Origin: JACQAP01 sp035548375
GTDB taxonomy: Bacteria; Pseudomonadota; Gammaproteobacteria; Burkholderiales; JACQAP01
Direction of reading: 5' to 3'
Length of the DNA: 64,000 nt
Assembly: GCA_035548375.1 (NCBI GenBank)
Contig: DASZTG010000031.1
Coordinates: 1-64,000 of the forward strand
Shown: positions 30,728-39,007 of the stretch, piece after piece
Numbering within the stretch: the stretch's first letter is position 1
Layout: every line of letters starts with the position of its first letter
Notes under the pieces: generated by a model
Told to the model about the DNA's origin: nothing
The model's database searches: none
What the model saw: only the letters and a program-made list of their open reading frames with translations
Position numbers and translations under genes: made by a program

Positions 30728-31879
30728 CTACGCGATCTTCTGCTTCACGTCATCGGCGAGGATGTGCTGGCGCTTGTCCAGCCACCAGCCGTATTGCACC
30801 GGCCAGTCGGCGTACTCGCCCTGGGCGCCCAGCGCGACCTGGGCATGCAGCGCCCAGTTGGGGTTGTAGAGCGATTGCCGGCCGATTGCGATCAGGTCCG
30901 CCTGGGCGTCCTTCAGGATCTGCTCGGCCTGCGGCCCGTCCAGGATCAGGCCCACCGCCATGGTCTTGATGCCCGTCTCCTTCCTGAGGCGATCGGCGAA
31001 GGGCACCTGGAATCCCGGATTGCGCTTGATGCGCGCGGCGGTCGCCGAGCCGAGTAAGCCGCCGGACGAGCAGTCGACGACATCGACGCCGCGCGCAGCG
31101 AGCTCTTTCGCCAGGATGATCGAATCCTCGATGGCCCAGCCGCCTTCGATGCCGTCCACCGACGAGATGCGCACGAACAGCGGCTTGTCCAGCGGCCAGG
31201 CCTTGCGCAGCACTTCGGCCAGCTCGAGCGTGTAGCGCATGCGGCCTTGCAGGCTGCCGCCGTAGCCGTCTGTGCGCTTGTTCGAGATCGGCGACAGGAA
31301 TTCGTGGCCGAGGTAGCCGTGCGCGGAATGCATCTCGATGACGTCGAAGCCCGCGCGCAAGGAGCGGACGGCGGCGTCGCGCCAGCGACCCTGCACGTTG
31401 CGGATGTCTTCGACGCTCAACTCGTGCGGCACCAGCCAGCCCGTATCCATCGCGATTGCGCTGGGCGCGATCGTGCGCCAGGTGTCTTCCCCGCGCGCGC
31501 GATCGCTGTCGTTGATCGGGCCGTTGCCGTGCCACGGCCTTTGCATCGAGGCCTTGCGACCCGCGTGCGCAAGCTGGATGGCGGGCACCGAGCCGTTCGC
31601 CTTGATGAAATCCGTGATGCGCTTGAGCGGGGCGATGTGATCGTCCGACCAGATGCCCAGGTCCCCGTGCGTGATGCGGCCTTCCGGCTCGATGGCGGCA
31701 GCCTCGGTGAAAATCAGGCCGGCACCGCCGGTCGCCATCTTGCCCAGGTGCACGAAATGCCAGTCGTCGGCGAAGCCGTTGCGTGCCGAGTACTGGCACA
31801 TCGGGGAAATCACCACGCGGTTCTTGAGCGTGACGCCGCGCAGCGTGAGAGGGGAAAACAGGAGCGGGGTTGTCGCCAT
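30728..31879 (-). CDS. old yellow enzyme family NADH:flavin oxidoreductase
   Basis: 383-residue FMN enzyme of the YqjM/xenobiotic-reductase class, reducing activated C=C bonds of enones or nitro compounds with NAD(P)H. Signatures: ISPMCQYSARNGFADDWH near residue 25 (the class-specific Cys), QLAHAGRKAS, the His pair in EMHSAHGYLGHEFLSP, RISSVDGIEGGW, and MAVGLILDGPQAEQIL before the C-terminal FMN phosphate site. Start ATG at 31879 without a strong ribosome-binding site. With the VOC protein and the LysR regulator it may form a small detoxification cluster. Confidence 0.92.
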   Translation of the reverse strand: MATTPLLFSPLTLRGVTLKNRVVISPMCQYSARNGFADDWHFVHLGKMATGGAGLIFTEAAAIEPEGRITHGDLGIWSDDHIAPLKRITDFIKANGSVPAIQLAHAGRKASMQRPWHGNGPINDSDRARGEDTWRTIAPSAIAMDTGWLVPHELSVEDIRNVQGRWRDAAVRSLRAGFDVIEMHSAHGYLGHEFLSPISNKRTDGYGGSLQGRMRYTLELAEVLRKAWPLDKPLFVRISSVDGIEGGWAIEDSIILAKELAARGVDVVDCSSGGLLGSATAARIKRNPGFQVPFADRLRKETGIKTMAVGLILDGPQAEQILKDAQADLIAIGRQSLYNPNWALHAQVALGAQGEYADWPVQYGWWLDKRQHILADDVKQKIA

Positions 31880-31998
31880 GGGTTGTCTCTGGACTGATGC
31901 CGGGCAAGCCCGGGCTGGTTTTGCGGAAGTGCGAATCTAGGCAATCCGCGTGCGCCTGTCCATCGGCGAACCGGAATGGCGCTTATTCGTCGTCGGAA

Positions 31999-32463
31999 TC
32001 AGGTGCGCGGACGGGTATGCACGTGGTAGTGCATCGGCCGGTGGGAATGGTCGTGGTCGTGCAGCTCGACCGGCACGACGTTCACTTTTCCATGGCGAAC
32101 CTCGCGCACCGCCATGAGTTCGTTGGCGAACTTGCTGACGTCGGATGTGGCGCCACGCAGGATCACGGTTTCCATGCAGTTGTCGTGGTCGAGGTGCACG
32201 TGCATGGACGACATCACGATGTGGTGGTGCTGGTGCTGCAGTTCCGTCAATCGTTCGGTGAGGTCGCGGGCGTGGTGATCGTAGACATAGGAGAGCGAAG
32301 CCACGCAGTACGGCGCCTCCTGGCGCTCGAGGCGGGCGGATTCGAGCTCGTTGCGAAGCATGTCGCGGACCGCTTCGGAGCGATTCTGGTAGCCCTTCTG
32401 GGCGATCAATTCGTCGAATTGCGATGCGAGGTCTTCGCTCAGGGAAATGGTGAATCGATCCAT
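31999..32463 (-). CDS. nikR: nickel-responsive regulator NikR
   Basis: 154 residues. Ribbon-helix-helix DNA-binding domain at 1-45 (MDRFTISLSEDLASQFDELI, NRSEAVRDMLR) and an ACT-like nickel-binding domain. The Ni ligands match E. coli NikR: His77, His88, His90, Cys96 (SSMHVHLDHDNC). It is longer than usual (about 133-140) because of a His-rich tail, HDHDHSHRPMHYHVH, that could bind extra metal. AGAGGAG lies 5 nt before the ATG. Divergent from the TonB receptor, whose promoter carries a palindrome that may be its operator. Confidence 0.95.
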   Translation of the reverse strand: MDRFTISLSEDLASQFDELIAQKGYQNRSEAVRDMLRNELESARLERQEAPYCVASLSYVYDHHARDLTERLTELQHQHHHIVMSSMHVHLDHDNCMETVILRGATSDVSKFANELMAVREVRHGKVNVVPVELHDHDHSHRPMHYHVHTRPRT

Positions 32464-32539
32464 CTCGGCTCCTCTTATCTTTGCCGGGTGAGATGTTACC
32501 CAAAAAAGTAGGAAGGCGACGCGCGATTGCAGCGTGCTT

Positions 32540-32568
32540 TTGACAGGAAACTTTAAGCTAGCTATATT
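32540..32568 (+). promoter_or_regulatory. sigma-70 promoter of the TonB receptor
   Basis: TTGACA (32540-32545), exactly 17 nt, then TATATT (32563-32568): near-consensus, in an AT-rich island. The start of transcription would be near 32575, about 95 nt before the ATG at 32670. Confidence 0.7.
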
Positions 32569-32580
32569 ATGAAAAATATA
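32563..32580. promoter_or_regulatory. inverted repeat over the -10, candidate NikR operator
   Basis: TATATT-ATGAAA-AATATA, 6-bp arms with a 6-nt spacer, covering the -10 and the expected start site. NikR operators in several proteobacteria are AT-rich dyads; this one is shorter-spaced than the known ones, so the assignment is inference from position and from nikR being the adjacent gene. Confidence 0.35.
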
Positions 32581-32669
32581 AGGATCGTCCTACTAGATAA
32601 AATAAGCAATAACATTGCATTAAATAATTTCTCCTAATAAAAAGTTTTTCTTCCTATGCCTGGGGGGGT

Positions 32670-34736
32670 ATGGTGGAAACGATCAAGCGGGTGGTCGAAC
32701 GGGGAGTGGTTGTACTTGGAATTTGCCTGCCGGGATTGGGCCAGGCGGCGGATGCCGACCTGACGGCGCCGGAAGTCGAGGTCGTCGGAACCTACGAAAC
32801 CGGAGTGGGCACATCGGATTCGGCAAGCGAGGGCAGGGTGACCGCCCGTCGCGTCGAAACCCGGCCGGCATTGCGACCCGGCGAGATACTCGAATACATT
32901 CCCGGCGTCATCATCACGCAGCACAGCGGCGACGGCAAAGCCAACCAGTATTACCTGCGCGGTTTCAATCTCGACCACGGCACCGATATTTCCATCAATG
33001 TCGACGGCATGCCGGTCAACATGCCCACGCATGCGCACGGCCAAGGTTACGCAGACCTGAACTTCGTAATCCCGGAACTGGTTTCCGGCATCGAGTACCG
33101 CAAGGGGCCGTACTACGCCGACGTCGGCGATTTCAGCGCGGCCGGTGCGGCGAACATCGAATACGCCACGTCGCTGCCGCATACCATCGGATCGGTCACG
33201 ATCGGCGAACACGACTACAAGCGCGCATTGCTGGCGGGTTCGCCGAGCTTCGCCGGCGGCACCCTGGTGTATGGCCTCGAACTGGTCGGCCAGGACGGCC
33301 CCTGGGATAACCCGGAGAAATTCTCGAAGATCAACACCGTCCTGCGCTACAGCAACGGCGACAAGGCAGACGGCTTTCGCGTTACCGGCATGGCATACAA
33401 GGCGCACTGGGATTCCAGCGACCAGATCCCGCAGCGCGCGGTGGACAGCGGCGCGATCGACCGCTTCGGTGCCATCGATCCGACCGACGGCGGCGCCACG
33501 TCGCGCTATTCGCTTTCCTACGAGCAGCACCATGACTTCGCCGGCGGCCGCGCGATGGTCGACGCCTATGCGATCCATTCGACCTTGAGCCTGTTCTCGA
33601 ACTTCACGTTCTTCCTGGATGACCCGGTCAACGGCGACCAGTTCGAGCAGCATGAAAGCCGGACCGTGCTCGGGCTGCATCCACGCGTCGAGTTCTACAA
33701 CAAGCTTGCCGGCATGGACAACATGGTGAAGGTCGGTCTGCAGGCGCGGCGTGACAACATCGATCCCGTGGCGCTGTATCACACGGTCGCGCAGGCGATC
33801 GAAAGCGTGACGCGCGAGGACACGGTTACGGAAACGAGCGTCGGCGTTTACCTGGAAGACACCCTCCACGTCACGGAAAAATTCCGCACCATCGTCGGCG
33901 TGCGCGGCGACCAATACAATTTCGACGTCGACAGCAACATCCCGGCCAACTCCGGCAAGGCCAGCGATTCCATCGTCTCGCCGAAGCTGAGCCTCATCTT
34001 CGGGCCATGGGCCAAGACCGAGTACTTCATCAACTGGGGCTATGGCTTCCACAGCAACGACGCGCGCGGAACGACCATTTCTGTCGATCCTTCCGATGGC
34101 GTCACGCCGGCGGAGAAGGTGGATCCGCTGGTCAGGTCCAAGGGAGCGGAAGTCGGCGTGCGCACGGAAATCATCCCGAAGCTGGAGTCCTCGCTCGCCC
34201 TCTGGCAGTTGAAGCTCGACTCCGAGCTGCTGTTCACGGGCGACGCGGGAACGACCGAGCCCAGCCGGCCGAGCAAGCGCACGGGCATCGAGTGGACCAA
34301 CCACTACAAGGCGACGTCCTGGCTGCTGGTCGATTTCGACTTCAGCGCGTCGAAGGCGCGCTTCACGGACACCGATCCGGTGGGCAACTACATCCCGGGA
34401 TCGCTGGAGAAAGTGGTGTCGTTCGGCGTCACTGTCGATTCCATCGGGCCCTGGTACGGCATGCTGCAATACCGCTACTTCGGACCGCGGCCGCTGATCG
34501 AGGACGATTCGGTGCGCTCGAAGTCGACGCAGATCACCAACCTGCGCGTCGGCTACAAGATCGATCCGAAATGGCGCGTGCACATGGACGTCTACAACCT
34601 GTTCGACCGCAAGGACAGCGACGTCGATTATTTCTACGAGTCTCAGCTCAAGGGCGAGGCGGCACCGGTCGATGACATCCACTTCCACCCGGTCGAGCCG
34701 CGCACGGTGCGGGTAACGCTGACCGGTTATTTCTGA
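32670..34736 (+). CDS. TonB-dependent receptor, probably for nickel
   Basis: 688-residue outer-membrane receptor. Signal peptide (~residues 1-26, ending GLGQA), a TonB-box-like EVEVVGT, plug domain with the RPGEILEYIPGVIITQHSG and YYLRGFNLDHGTDISINVDG signatures (~60-170), then a beta-barrel ending in an aromatic (LTGYF). A strong GGGGGGG ribosome-binding site precedes the ATG at 32670. His residues cluster in the plug (MPTHAHGQGY). Divergent from nikR and followed by two hupE-like genes, so energised import of nickel (or a nickel chelate) for the urease is the likely role. Confidence 0.88.
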   Translation: MVETIKRVVERGVVVLGICLPGLGQAADADLTAPEVEVVGTYETGVGTSDSASEGRVTARRVETRPALRPGEILEYIPGVIITQHSGDGKANQYYLRGFNLDHGTDISINVDGMPVNMPTHAHGQGYADLNFVIPELVSGIEYRKGPYYADVGDFSAAGAANIEYATSLPHTIGSVTIGEHDYKRALLAGSPSFAGGTLVYGLELVGQDGPWDNPEKFSKINTVLRYSNGDKADGFRVTGMAYKAHWDSSDQIPQRAVDSGAIDRFGAIDPTDGGATSRYSLSYEQHHDFAGGRAMVDAYAIHSTLSLFSNFTFFLDDPVNGDQFEQHESRTVLGLHPRVEFYNKLAGMDNMVKVGLQARRDNIDPVALYHTVAQAIESVTREDTVTETSVGVYLEDTLHVTEKFRTIVGVRGDQYNFDVDSNIPANSGKASDSIVSPKLSLIFGPWAKTEYFINWGYGFHSNDARGTTISVDPSDGVTPAEKVDPLVRSKGAEVGVRTEIIPKLESSLALWQLKLDSELLFTGDAGTTEPSRPSKRTGIEWTNHYKATSWLLVDFDFSASKARFTDTDPVGNYIPGSLEKVVSFGVTVDSIGPWYGMLQYRYFGPRPLIEDDSVRSKSTQITNLRVGYKIDPKWRVHMDVYNLFDRKDSDVDYFYESQLKGEAAPVDDIHFHPVEPRTVRVTLTGYF

Positions 34737-34799
34737 GATCATGTGCGCCGGCCCGCCCTGGCGGGCCGAACGGCTTTTCCCTTACGCGAGGTTGACGAG

Positions 34800-35429
34800 A
34801 TGGCCGCAGGCCGGCAGCGACTCTCCGCAGTTCATTGCGCCGCCCACTGGGCGGCGTTTGCATTCTTGCTCGCCATGCCCGGCCTCGCACTCGCGCACAT
34901 CGGGCAAGGCGACGTGTCGGGCGGCTTTCTCGCCGGCCTCGAACATCCGGTGCTGGGCCTGGATCACGTCGTGGCCATGGTATCGGTTGGCATCTGGGGC
35001 GCGCAGTTGCGCCAACCGGCGATCTGGGTATTGCCGGTTACGTTCCCTATCGTCATGTCGTTCGGCGGCATCCTCGGCGGGCTGGGCGTGCCGATCCCCG
35101 GCATCGAGATCGGCATCGCGCTCTCGGCAATCGTGCTCGGATCCATGATCGCGCTCGAGGCGCGTCCGCCATTGTGGGTCGCAGGCGTCATCGTCGGCAT
35201 CTTTGCCATCTTCCACGGCTATGCGCACGGCGCCGAGTTGCCGGAGTCGGCCAATGCCATCTCCTACGCGATGGGCTTCGTCATCGCGACCGGCAGCCTG
35301 CATGCGCTCGGGATACTGGTCGGCGTCATCAACAAATGGCCGGCGGGCGCGAAGGTCCTGCGCGTCGGCGGCGTCGCCGTTGCGCTGTGCGGCGTCTACT
35401 TCCTGGTTGCGCATTTCATGAACGCCTGA
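34800..35429 (+). CDS. HupE/UreJ family nickel transporter
   Basis: 209 residues from the ATG at 34800 (GAGG about 7 nt upstream). Signal peptide-like start (…AFAFLLAMPGLALAH), then six hydrophobic segments. The HupE signature HPVLGLDHVVAMVSVG is present near residue 40. Family members are secondary permeases of the inner membrane for nickel or cobalt, used with hydrogenases and ureases. It is about 60 nt after the TonB receptor and 2 nt before a second HupE-like gene. Confidence 0.88.
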   Translation: MAAGRQRLSAVHCAAHWAAFAFLLAMPGLALAHIGQGDVSGGFLAGLEHPVLGLDHVVAMVSVGIWGAQLRQPAIWVLPVTFPIVMSFGGILGGLGVPIPGIEIGIALSAIVLGSMIALEARPPLWVAGVIVGIFAIFHGYAHGAELPESANAISYAMGFVIATGSLHALGILVGVINKWPAGAKVLRVGGVAVALCGVYFLVAHFMNA

Positions 35430-35431
35430 TC

Positions 35432-36058
35432 GTGTCGTCGCGTCGCTTCTTTTCGAAAAGCCTGCTGTTCCTGCTGTCGATGACGCTGGCCGGCGCCGCG
35501 CACGCGCATTCGACCGTCAAGGGCGTGGGCGATTTCTACGGCGGCTTGCTGCACGTGGTGACGGGCCTGGAACACGTGCTGCCTTTCGTCGCGCTGAGCT
35601 TGCTGGCGGGCCAGCGCGGATTGAAGGCGCAGGCGGAAGCCGTCCTGCTGGTGTTTCCGGTGGCGCTGATGGTGGGCGCCGCGCTGGCGCTGTGGCTGCC
35701 GCCGGTGCCGGGACTCATGTTCTTCAACATCGCGTCTGCGATCCTGCTCGGCGCGCTGGTGGCAATTGCGCGGCCGCTGCCCGGCGCGCTCTTCTACGGG
35801 CTGGTCGTCCTGTTCGGCCTGAGCCACGGCTTCGCGAACGGCGAGGCGATCAGCGGCAGCATCAAGGCTTATCTGTTCATTCTCGGCGTGGGCCTTGCAG
35901 GCGTGGCGATCATCGCCTATGGCACGTTGATGGTCGACTACCTGCTCCGGCGGCAGATCGGCTGGATCACGATCGCGGTTCGCGTGGCCGGGAGCTGGAT
36001 CGCCGCGATCGGCGTTCTCGTGCTGGCGACGGCGGGCCGCTCCATGCTCGCGGCCTGA
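35432..36058 (+). CDS. second HupE/UreJ family protein
   Basis: 208 residues from the GTG at 35432; the frame runs upstream within the previous gene but the signal peptide (SLLFLLSMTLAGAAHAH) begins here. Six hydrophobic segments follow. The metal signature is altered: HVVTGLEHVLPFVALSLLAG, with Glu replacing the Asp of the first paralogue. The two copies share the pattern of a His-led mature start (AHIGQ / AHSTVK). A paralogue pair at a nikR locus suggests different affinities or a two-part permease (inference). Confidence 0.82.
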   Translation: MSSRRFFSKSLLFLLSMTLAGAAHAHSTVKGVGDFYGGLLHVVTGLEHVLPFVALSLLAGQRGLKAQAEAVLLVFPVALMVGAALALWLPPVPGLMFFNIASAILLGALVAIARPLPGALFYGLVVLFGLSHGFANGEAISGSIKAYLFILGVGLAGVAIIAYGTLMVDYLLRRQIGWITIAVRVAGSWIAAIGVLVLATAGRSMLAA

Positions 36059-36074
36059 CGGCTTGCCTCGCCCC

Positions 36075-37223
36075 TTAGCTGCGCAGCCGGCCGACCGCGC
36101 GCGACATGTGCTCCAGCGCTTGCTCGAGAAGGGAGCGCGGGCAGGCGAAGTTGAGGCGCAGGAAGCCCGGCGCGCCGAATAGCGCGCCGTCGTAGAGGCC
36201 CACGCCCGCCTCGGTGAAGAAGTTCGCCGGATTTTCCACCGGCAGCTCGCGCGCGTCGATCCACGACAGGTAGGTGGCCTCGGCATGCCCGATGCGCAGT
36301 CCCGGCATGTTCCCGATTTCGCGTTCGACGAGATCGCGGTTCGCGCGCAGGTAATCCAGCAGCGCGGCCTGCCATTCCTTGCCAAAGCGATAGGCGGCCT
36401 CCGTCGCCACGAACCCCATCATGCCCACGTGGTGGACGATGCCCGCCATGACCTTCCTGATTTTCGCCCTGACGTCGGGGTTGGATGCGATTGCATAGGC
36501 GCAGCCGAGCGCCGGCAGGTTGAACGTCTTGCTGGCGGATTGCAGCGTGACGGTGCGCTGCGCGATGTCCTCGCCAAGGGACGCGAGCGGGACATGCTTG
36601 CGATAGAGGTCGAGGATCAGTCCCGCGTGGATCTCGTCGGAGCACAACGTGATGTTGTGGCGAATGCAGATGTCCGCGATCGCGCGCAATTCCTGTTGCG
36701 AGAAAACGCGGCCGACCGGATTGTGCGGGTTGCAGAGCAGCAGCAATTTCGAATCCGGCGTGATGGCGCGTTCGAGCGCGGCCAGGTCCCAGCGCCAGCC
36801 GTCCCCGGTTTCGATCATTTGCACGCGCACCGCGTTGCGCCCGGCGTTGGCAGGCGCGGACAGGAAGGGCGGATAGATCGGCACCGCCGTCAGGACTTCC
36901 GAGCCTTCGGGACCGAACGCCCGGCTGACGACGTTCAGACCGACAACCAGGCCGGGCAGCCAGACAATCCACTCCGGCTCGATCTTCCATCCGTGCCCGG
37001 ATTCGAGGTGGGCGATGGTCGCGTCGACCAGTCCCGGCGGCGCTTCGCTGTAGCCGTAAATCGGATGATCGACGCGCTTGCGCAAGGCATCGACGATCGC
37101 GGGCGCGCACGCGAAATCCATGTCCGCGACCCACATCGGAATGACGTCGCGCTCGCCGTACTTGTTCCACTTGCTGCTCGCCGTGCCGCGGCGATCGATC
37201 ACGCGGTCGAAATCGAATTCCAA
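36075..37223 (-). CDS. PatB/MalY-type C-S lyase (aminotransferase class I/II)
   Basis: 382 residues. PLP enzyme of the cystathionine beta-lyase PatB/MalY family, splitting cystathionine or other C-S substrates. Motifs: DFDRVIDRRGTASSKW at the N-terminus, PMWVADMDF, NPHNPVGR, SASKTFNLPAL with the PLP-binding Lys, and RLNFACPR with the substrate Arg. The TTG at 37223 is preferred: GGAGG lies 5 nt upstream and family members start just before DFD; the GTG at 37235 would overlap that ribosome-binding site. Single gene, cytoplasmic. Confidence 0.88.
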   Translation of the reverse strand: MEFDFDRVIDRRGTASSKWNKYGERDVIPMWVADMDFACAPAIVDALRKRVDHPIYGYSEAPPGLVDATIAHLESGHGWKIEPEWIVWLPGLVVGLNVVSRAFGPEGSEVLTAVPIYPPFLSAPANAGRNAVRVQMIETGDGWRWDLAALERAITPDSKLLLLCNPHNPVGRVFSQQELRAIADICIRHNITLCSDEIHAGLILDLYRKHVPLASLGEDIAQRTVTLQSASKTFNLPALGCAYAIASNPDVRAKIRKVMAGIVHHVGMMGFVATEAAYRFGKEWQAALLDYLRANRDLVEREIGNMPGLRIGHAEATYLSWIDARELPVENPANFFTEAGVGLYDGALFGAPGFLRLNFACPRSLLEQALEHMSRAVGRLRS

Positions 37224-37286
37224 TGCGTCCTCCACGAGTCCGGCGCTATTTAACCACGGCGCCGGATCGCGCCTCGCGATGCGTCC

Positions 37287-37925
37287 TCAATCGAGATAAT
37301 CGGCGGCCACCTTCAGGTCCGCCACCAGCGCGTCATAAGCGTGCTTGCGGGCATCGCCGGGAACGCGCAGCACGAATGAAGGGTGCACGGTGAATAAAAG
37401 CGCGGGACCAGCTTCAAGCTCGACGATATTTCCGCGGCTGTCACCGACCTTGACCGGGCGGCCGGTCACGGCGCGCGCGGCGGTTGCGCCCAGGCAGACG
37501 ATCAGGCGCGGATGCAGGATCGCGATCTCTTCTTCGAGCCAGCGATGGCAGGCTTCGATTTCCTGTTGCGCCGGCGTCTTGTGCAACCTGCGCTTGCCGC
37601 GCGGCTCCCACTTGAAATGCTTGACCGCGTTGGTGACGTAGAGCTTGTTCCGGTCCAGCCCCGCATCGACGAGCGCGCGATCGAGCAACGCGCCGGCGGG
37701 GCCGACGAATGGATGGCCTTGGAGATCCTCGGCGTCTCCCGGCTGTTCGCCCACGAGCATGGCTTGCGCGCGCGCGGGACCTTCGCCGAAAACCGTTTGC
37801 GTGGCGCGCCGCCACAGGTCACAGGCGCGGCAATCCCTGGCCTGCTCGCGCAACGAATCGAGGTTGGGTTTTCGCGCTTTCGTGCCTGCATTCATGCGCA
37901 AGGACAAGGCAAGCGTCGTGCCCAT
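37287..37925 (-). CDS. UdgX family uracil-DNA binding protein
   Basis: 212 residues with an iron-sulfur cluster uracil-DNA glycosylase fold: Cys32, Cys35, Cys126 and Cys144 are the four expected ligands. Active-site loops: GEQPGDAEDLQGHPFVGPAG (~59-78) and HPS (181-183). It carries the UdgX insertion KRRLHKTP (111-118); His115 matches the residue that bonds covalently to uracil in mycobacterial UdgX, so this binds uracil in DNA irreversibly rather than simply excising it (family knowledge). The first ten residues may not be translated (Met11 is an alternative). Not far from the SOS polymerase genes. Confidence 0.9.
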   Translation of the reverse strand: MGTTLALSLRMNAGTKARKPNLDSLREQARDCRACDLWRRATQTVFGEGPARAQAMLVGEQPGDAEDLQGHPFVGPAGALLDRALVDAGLDRNKLYVTNAVKHFKWEPRGKRRLHKTPAQQEIEACHRWLEEEIAILHPRLIVCLGATAARAVTGRPVKVGDSRGNIVELEAGPALLFTVHPSFVLRVPGDARKHAYDALVADLKVAADYLD

Positions 37926-38041
37926 GGCGTTTCACATCCGACGTTCCGCATGCGTGGGTATGCAAGTTGCAACGATGCGGATCAAGGCGCTCCAGGGCGA
38001 ATGTTTCGCGGATTCGGGGCGCATCGCGGAGAAAAATTTAC

Positions 38042-39007
38042 ATGGCGACGGCAGGAATTGCAGGACGAACGCGCCGCGCGCGTACGCAGGGCAAGGGGCG
38101 GTTCAAGCCGCTGCGCAAATTTTTGCATGCGCACGCGATAGTCTGGGAACGCATCCTGAAAGTGCTGGGCTCGTGGTCGGCGGATCGTTGCGTGTCCGAA
38201 TCCGCCGCACTCGGCTTCTTTGCCGCGTTCTCGCTTGCCCCCATGCTCGTGGTCGTCATCGCGTTTGCGGGATTCTTTTTCGGCGCCGATGCCGTGCAGG
38301 GACGCCTGTTTGCCGAGATCGAGAGTCTCATGGGCAAGGAAGGCGCGGAGGTCATGCAGGCCATGGTGGCCAATGCGTGGAAGACCGGGTCGTCGGGATG
38401 GGTCGGCTACCTCTCCGTGGCCGGCGTCATCGTCGGTGCGTCGGCGACGTTCTCCGAGCTGACGAGCGCGCTCAACTGGATCTGGCGTGCCCCGGAGAAG
38501 CAGGGGGCCGTGGCTACACTCATCAAGGTGAGGTTGCTGTCTTTCGGCCTGGTACTTGGAACCGGATTCCTGTTGATCGTTTTGCTGATCATGGATGCCG
38601 CGCTGAGCTTCGCGGGTGGCGCGCTGGTCGCGCGCCACGACAATCTGACGGGTCCGTTGGTCGAGGCTTTGCAGCACGCATTCACGTTCGTCGTGCTGTT
38701 CGGCGCATTCAGCGTGCTGCTGAAAATCGTGCCGAACGTGCACGTGCGCTGGCGCGATGCCGTGCTCGGTGCCTTCGTCGCGACGGGGCTGTTCAGCATC
38801 GGCAAGCATTTCCTGGCGTTGTACCTGGCGCATGCCGGTACGGCGAGCGCCTTCGGCGCGGCGGGTTCGCTGGCGATCGTGATGATGTGGCTGTTCTTCT
38901 CCGCGGCGGTGTTCCTGCTCGGCGCGGAGGTGGCGGCGCATGCGCTGCCGCGATCCGTCGATCCCGAGCTCAAGGTGCTCAGTGAAAGTCGCGCGAGGAA
39001 ACGTTGA
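38042..39007 (+). CDS. YihY/BrkB family membrane protein
   Basis: 321 residues from the ATG at 38042; the frame is open upstream but lacks conserved sequence. Six hydrophobic segments after a basic N-terminus, with the family's SESAALGFFAAFSLAPMLVV start and MMWLFFSAAVFLLGAEV near the end. Called tRNA-processing RNase BN in older annotation, which is wrong for this family; function remains unclear. Its last 29 nt overlap the end of the convergent dnaE2 gene. Confidence 0.88.
   Translation: MATAGIAGRTRRARTQGKGRFKPLRKFLHAHAIVWERILKVLGSWSADRCVSESAALGFFAAFSLAPMLVVVIAFAGFFFGADAVQGRLFAEIESLMGKEGAEVMQAMVANAWKTGSSGWVGYLSVAGVIVGASATFSELTSALNWIWRAPEKQGAVATLIKVRLLSFGLVLGTGFLLIVLLIMDAALSFAGGALVARHDNLTGPLVEALQHAFTFVVLFGAFSVLLKIVPNVHVRWRDAVLGAFVATGLFSIGKHFLALYLAHAGTASAFGAAGSLAIVMMWLFFSAAVFLLGAEVAAHALPRSVDPELKVLSESRARKR

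Noticed and set aside
31880..31998. Terminator for nikR from the CCGGGCAAGCCCGG palindrome
   Set aside because: The loop is only two bases and the T-run is on the wrong side for the minus-strand genes.
38042..39007. RNase BN annotation for the YihY-family gene
   Set aside because: This is a membrane protein of the BrkB/YihY type; the old RNase BN name belongs to a different enzyme.
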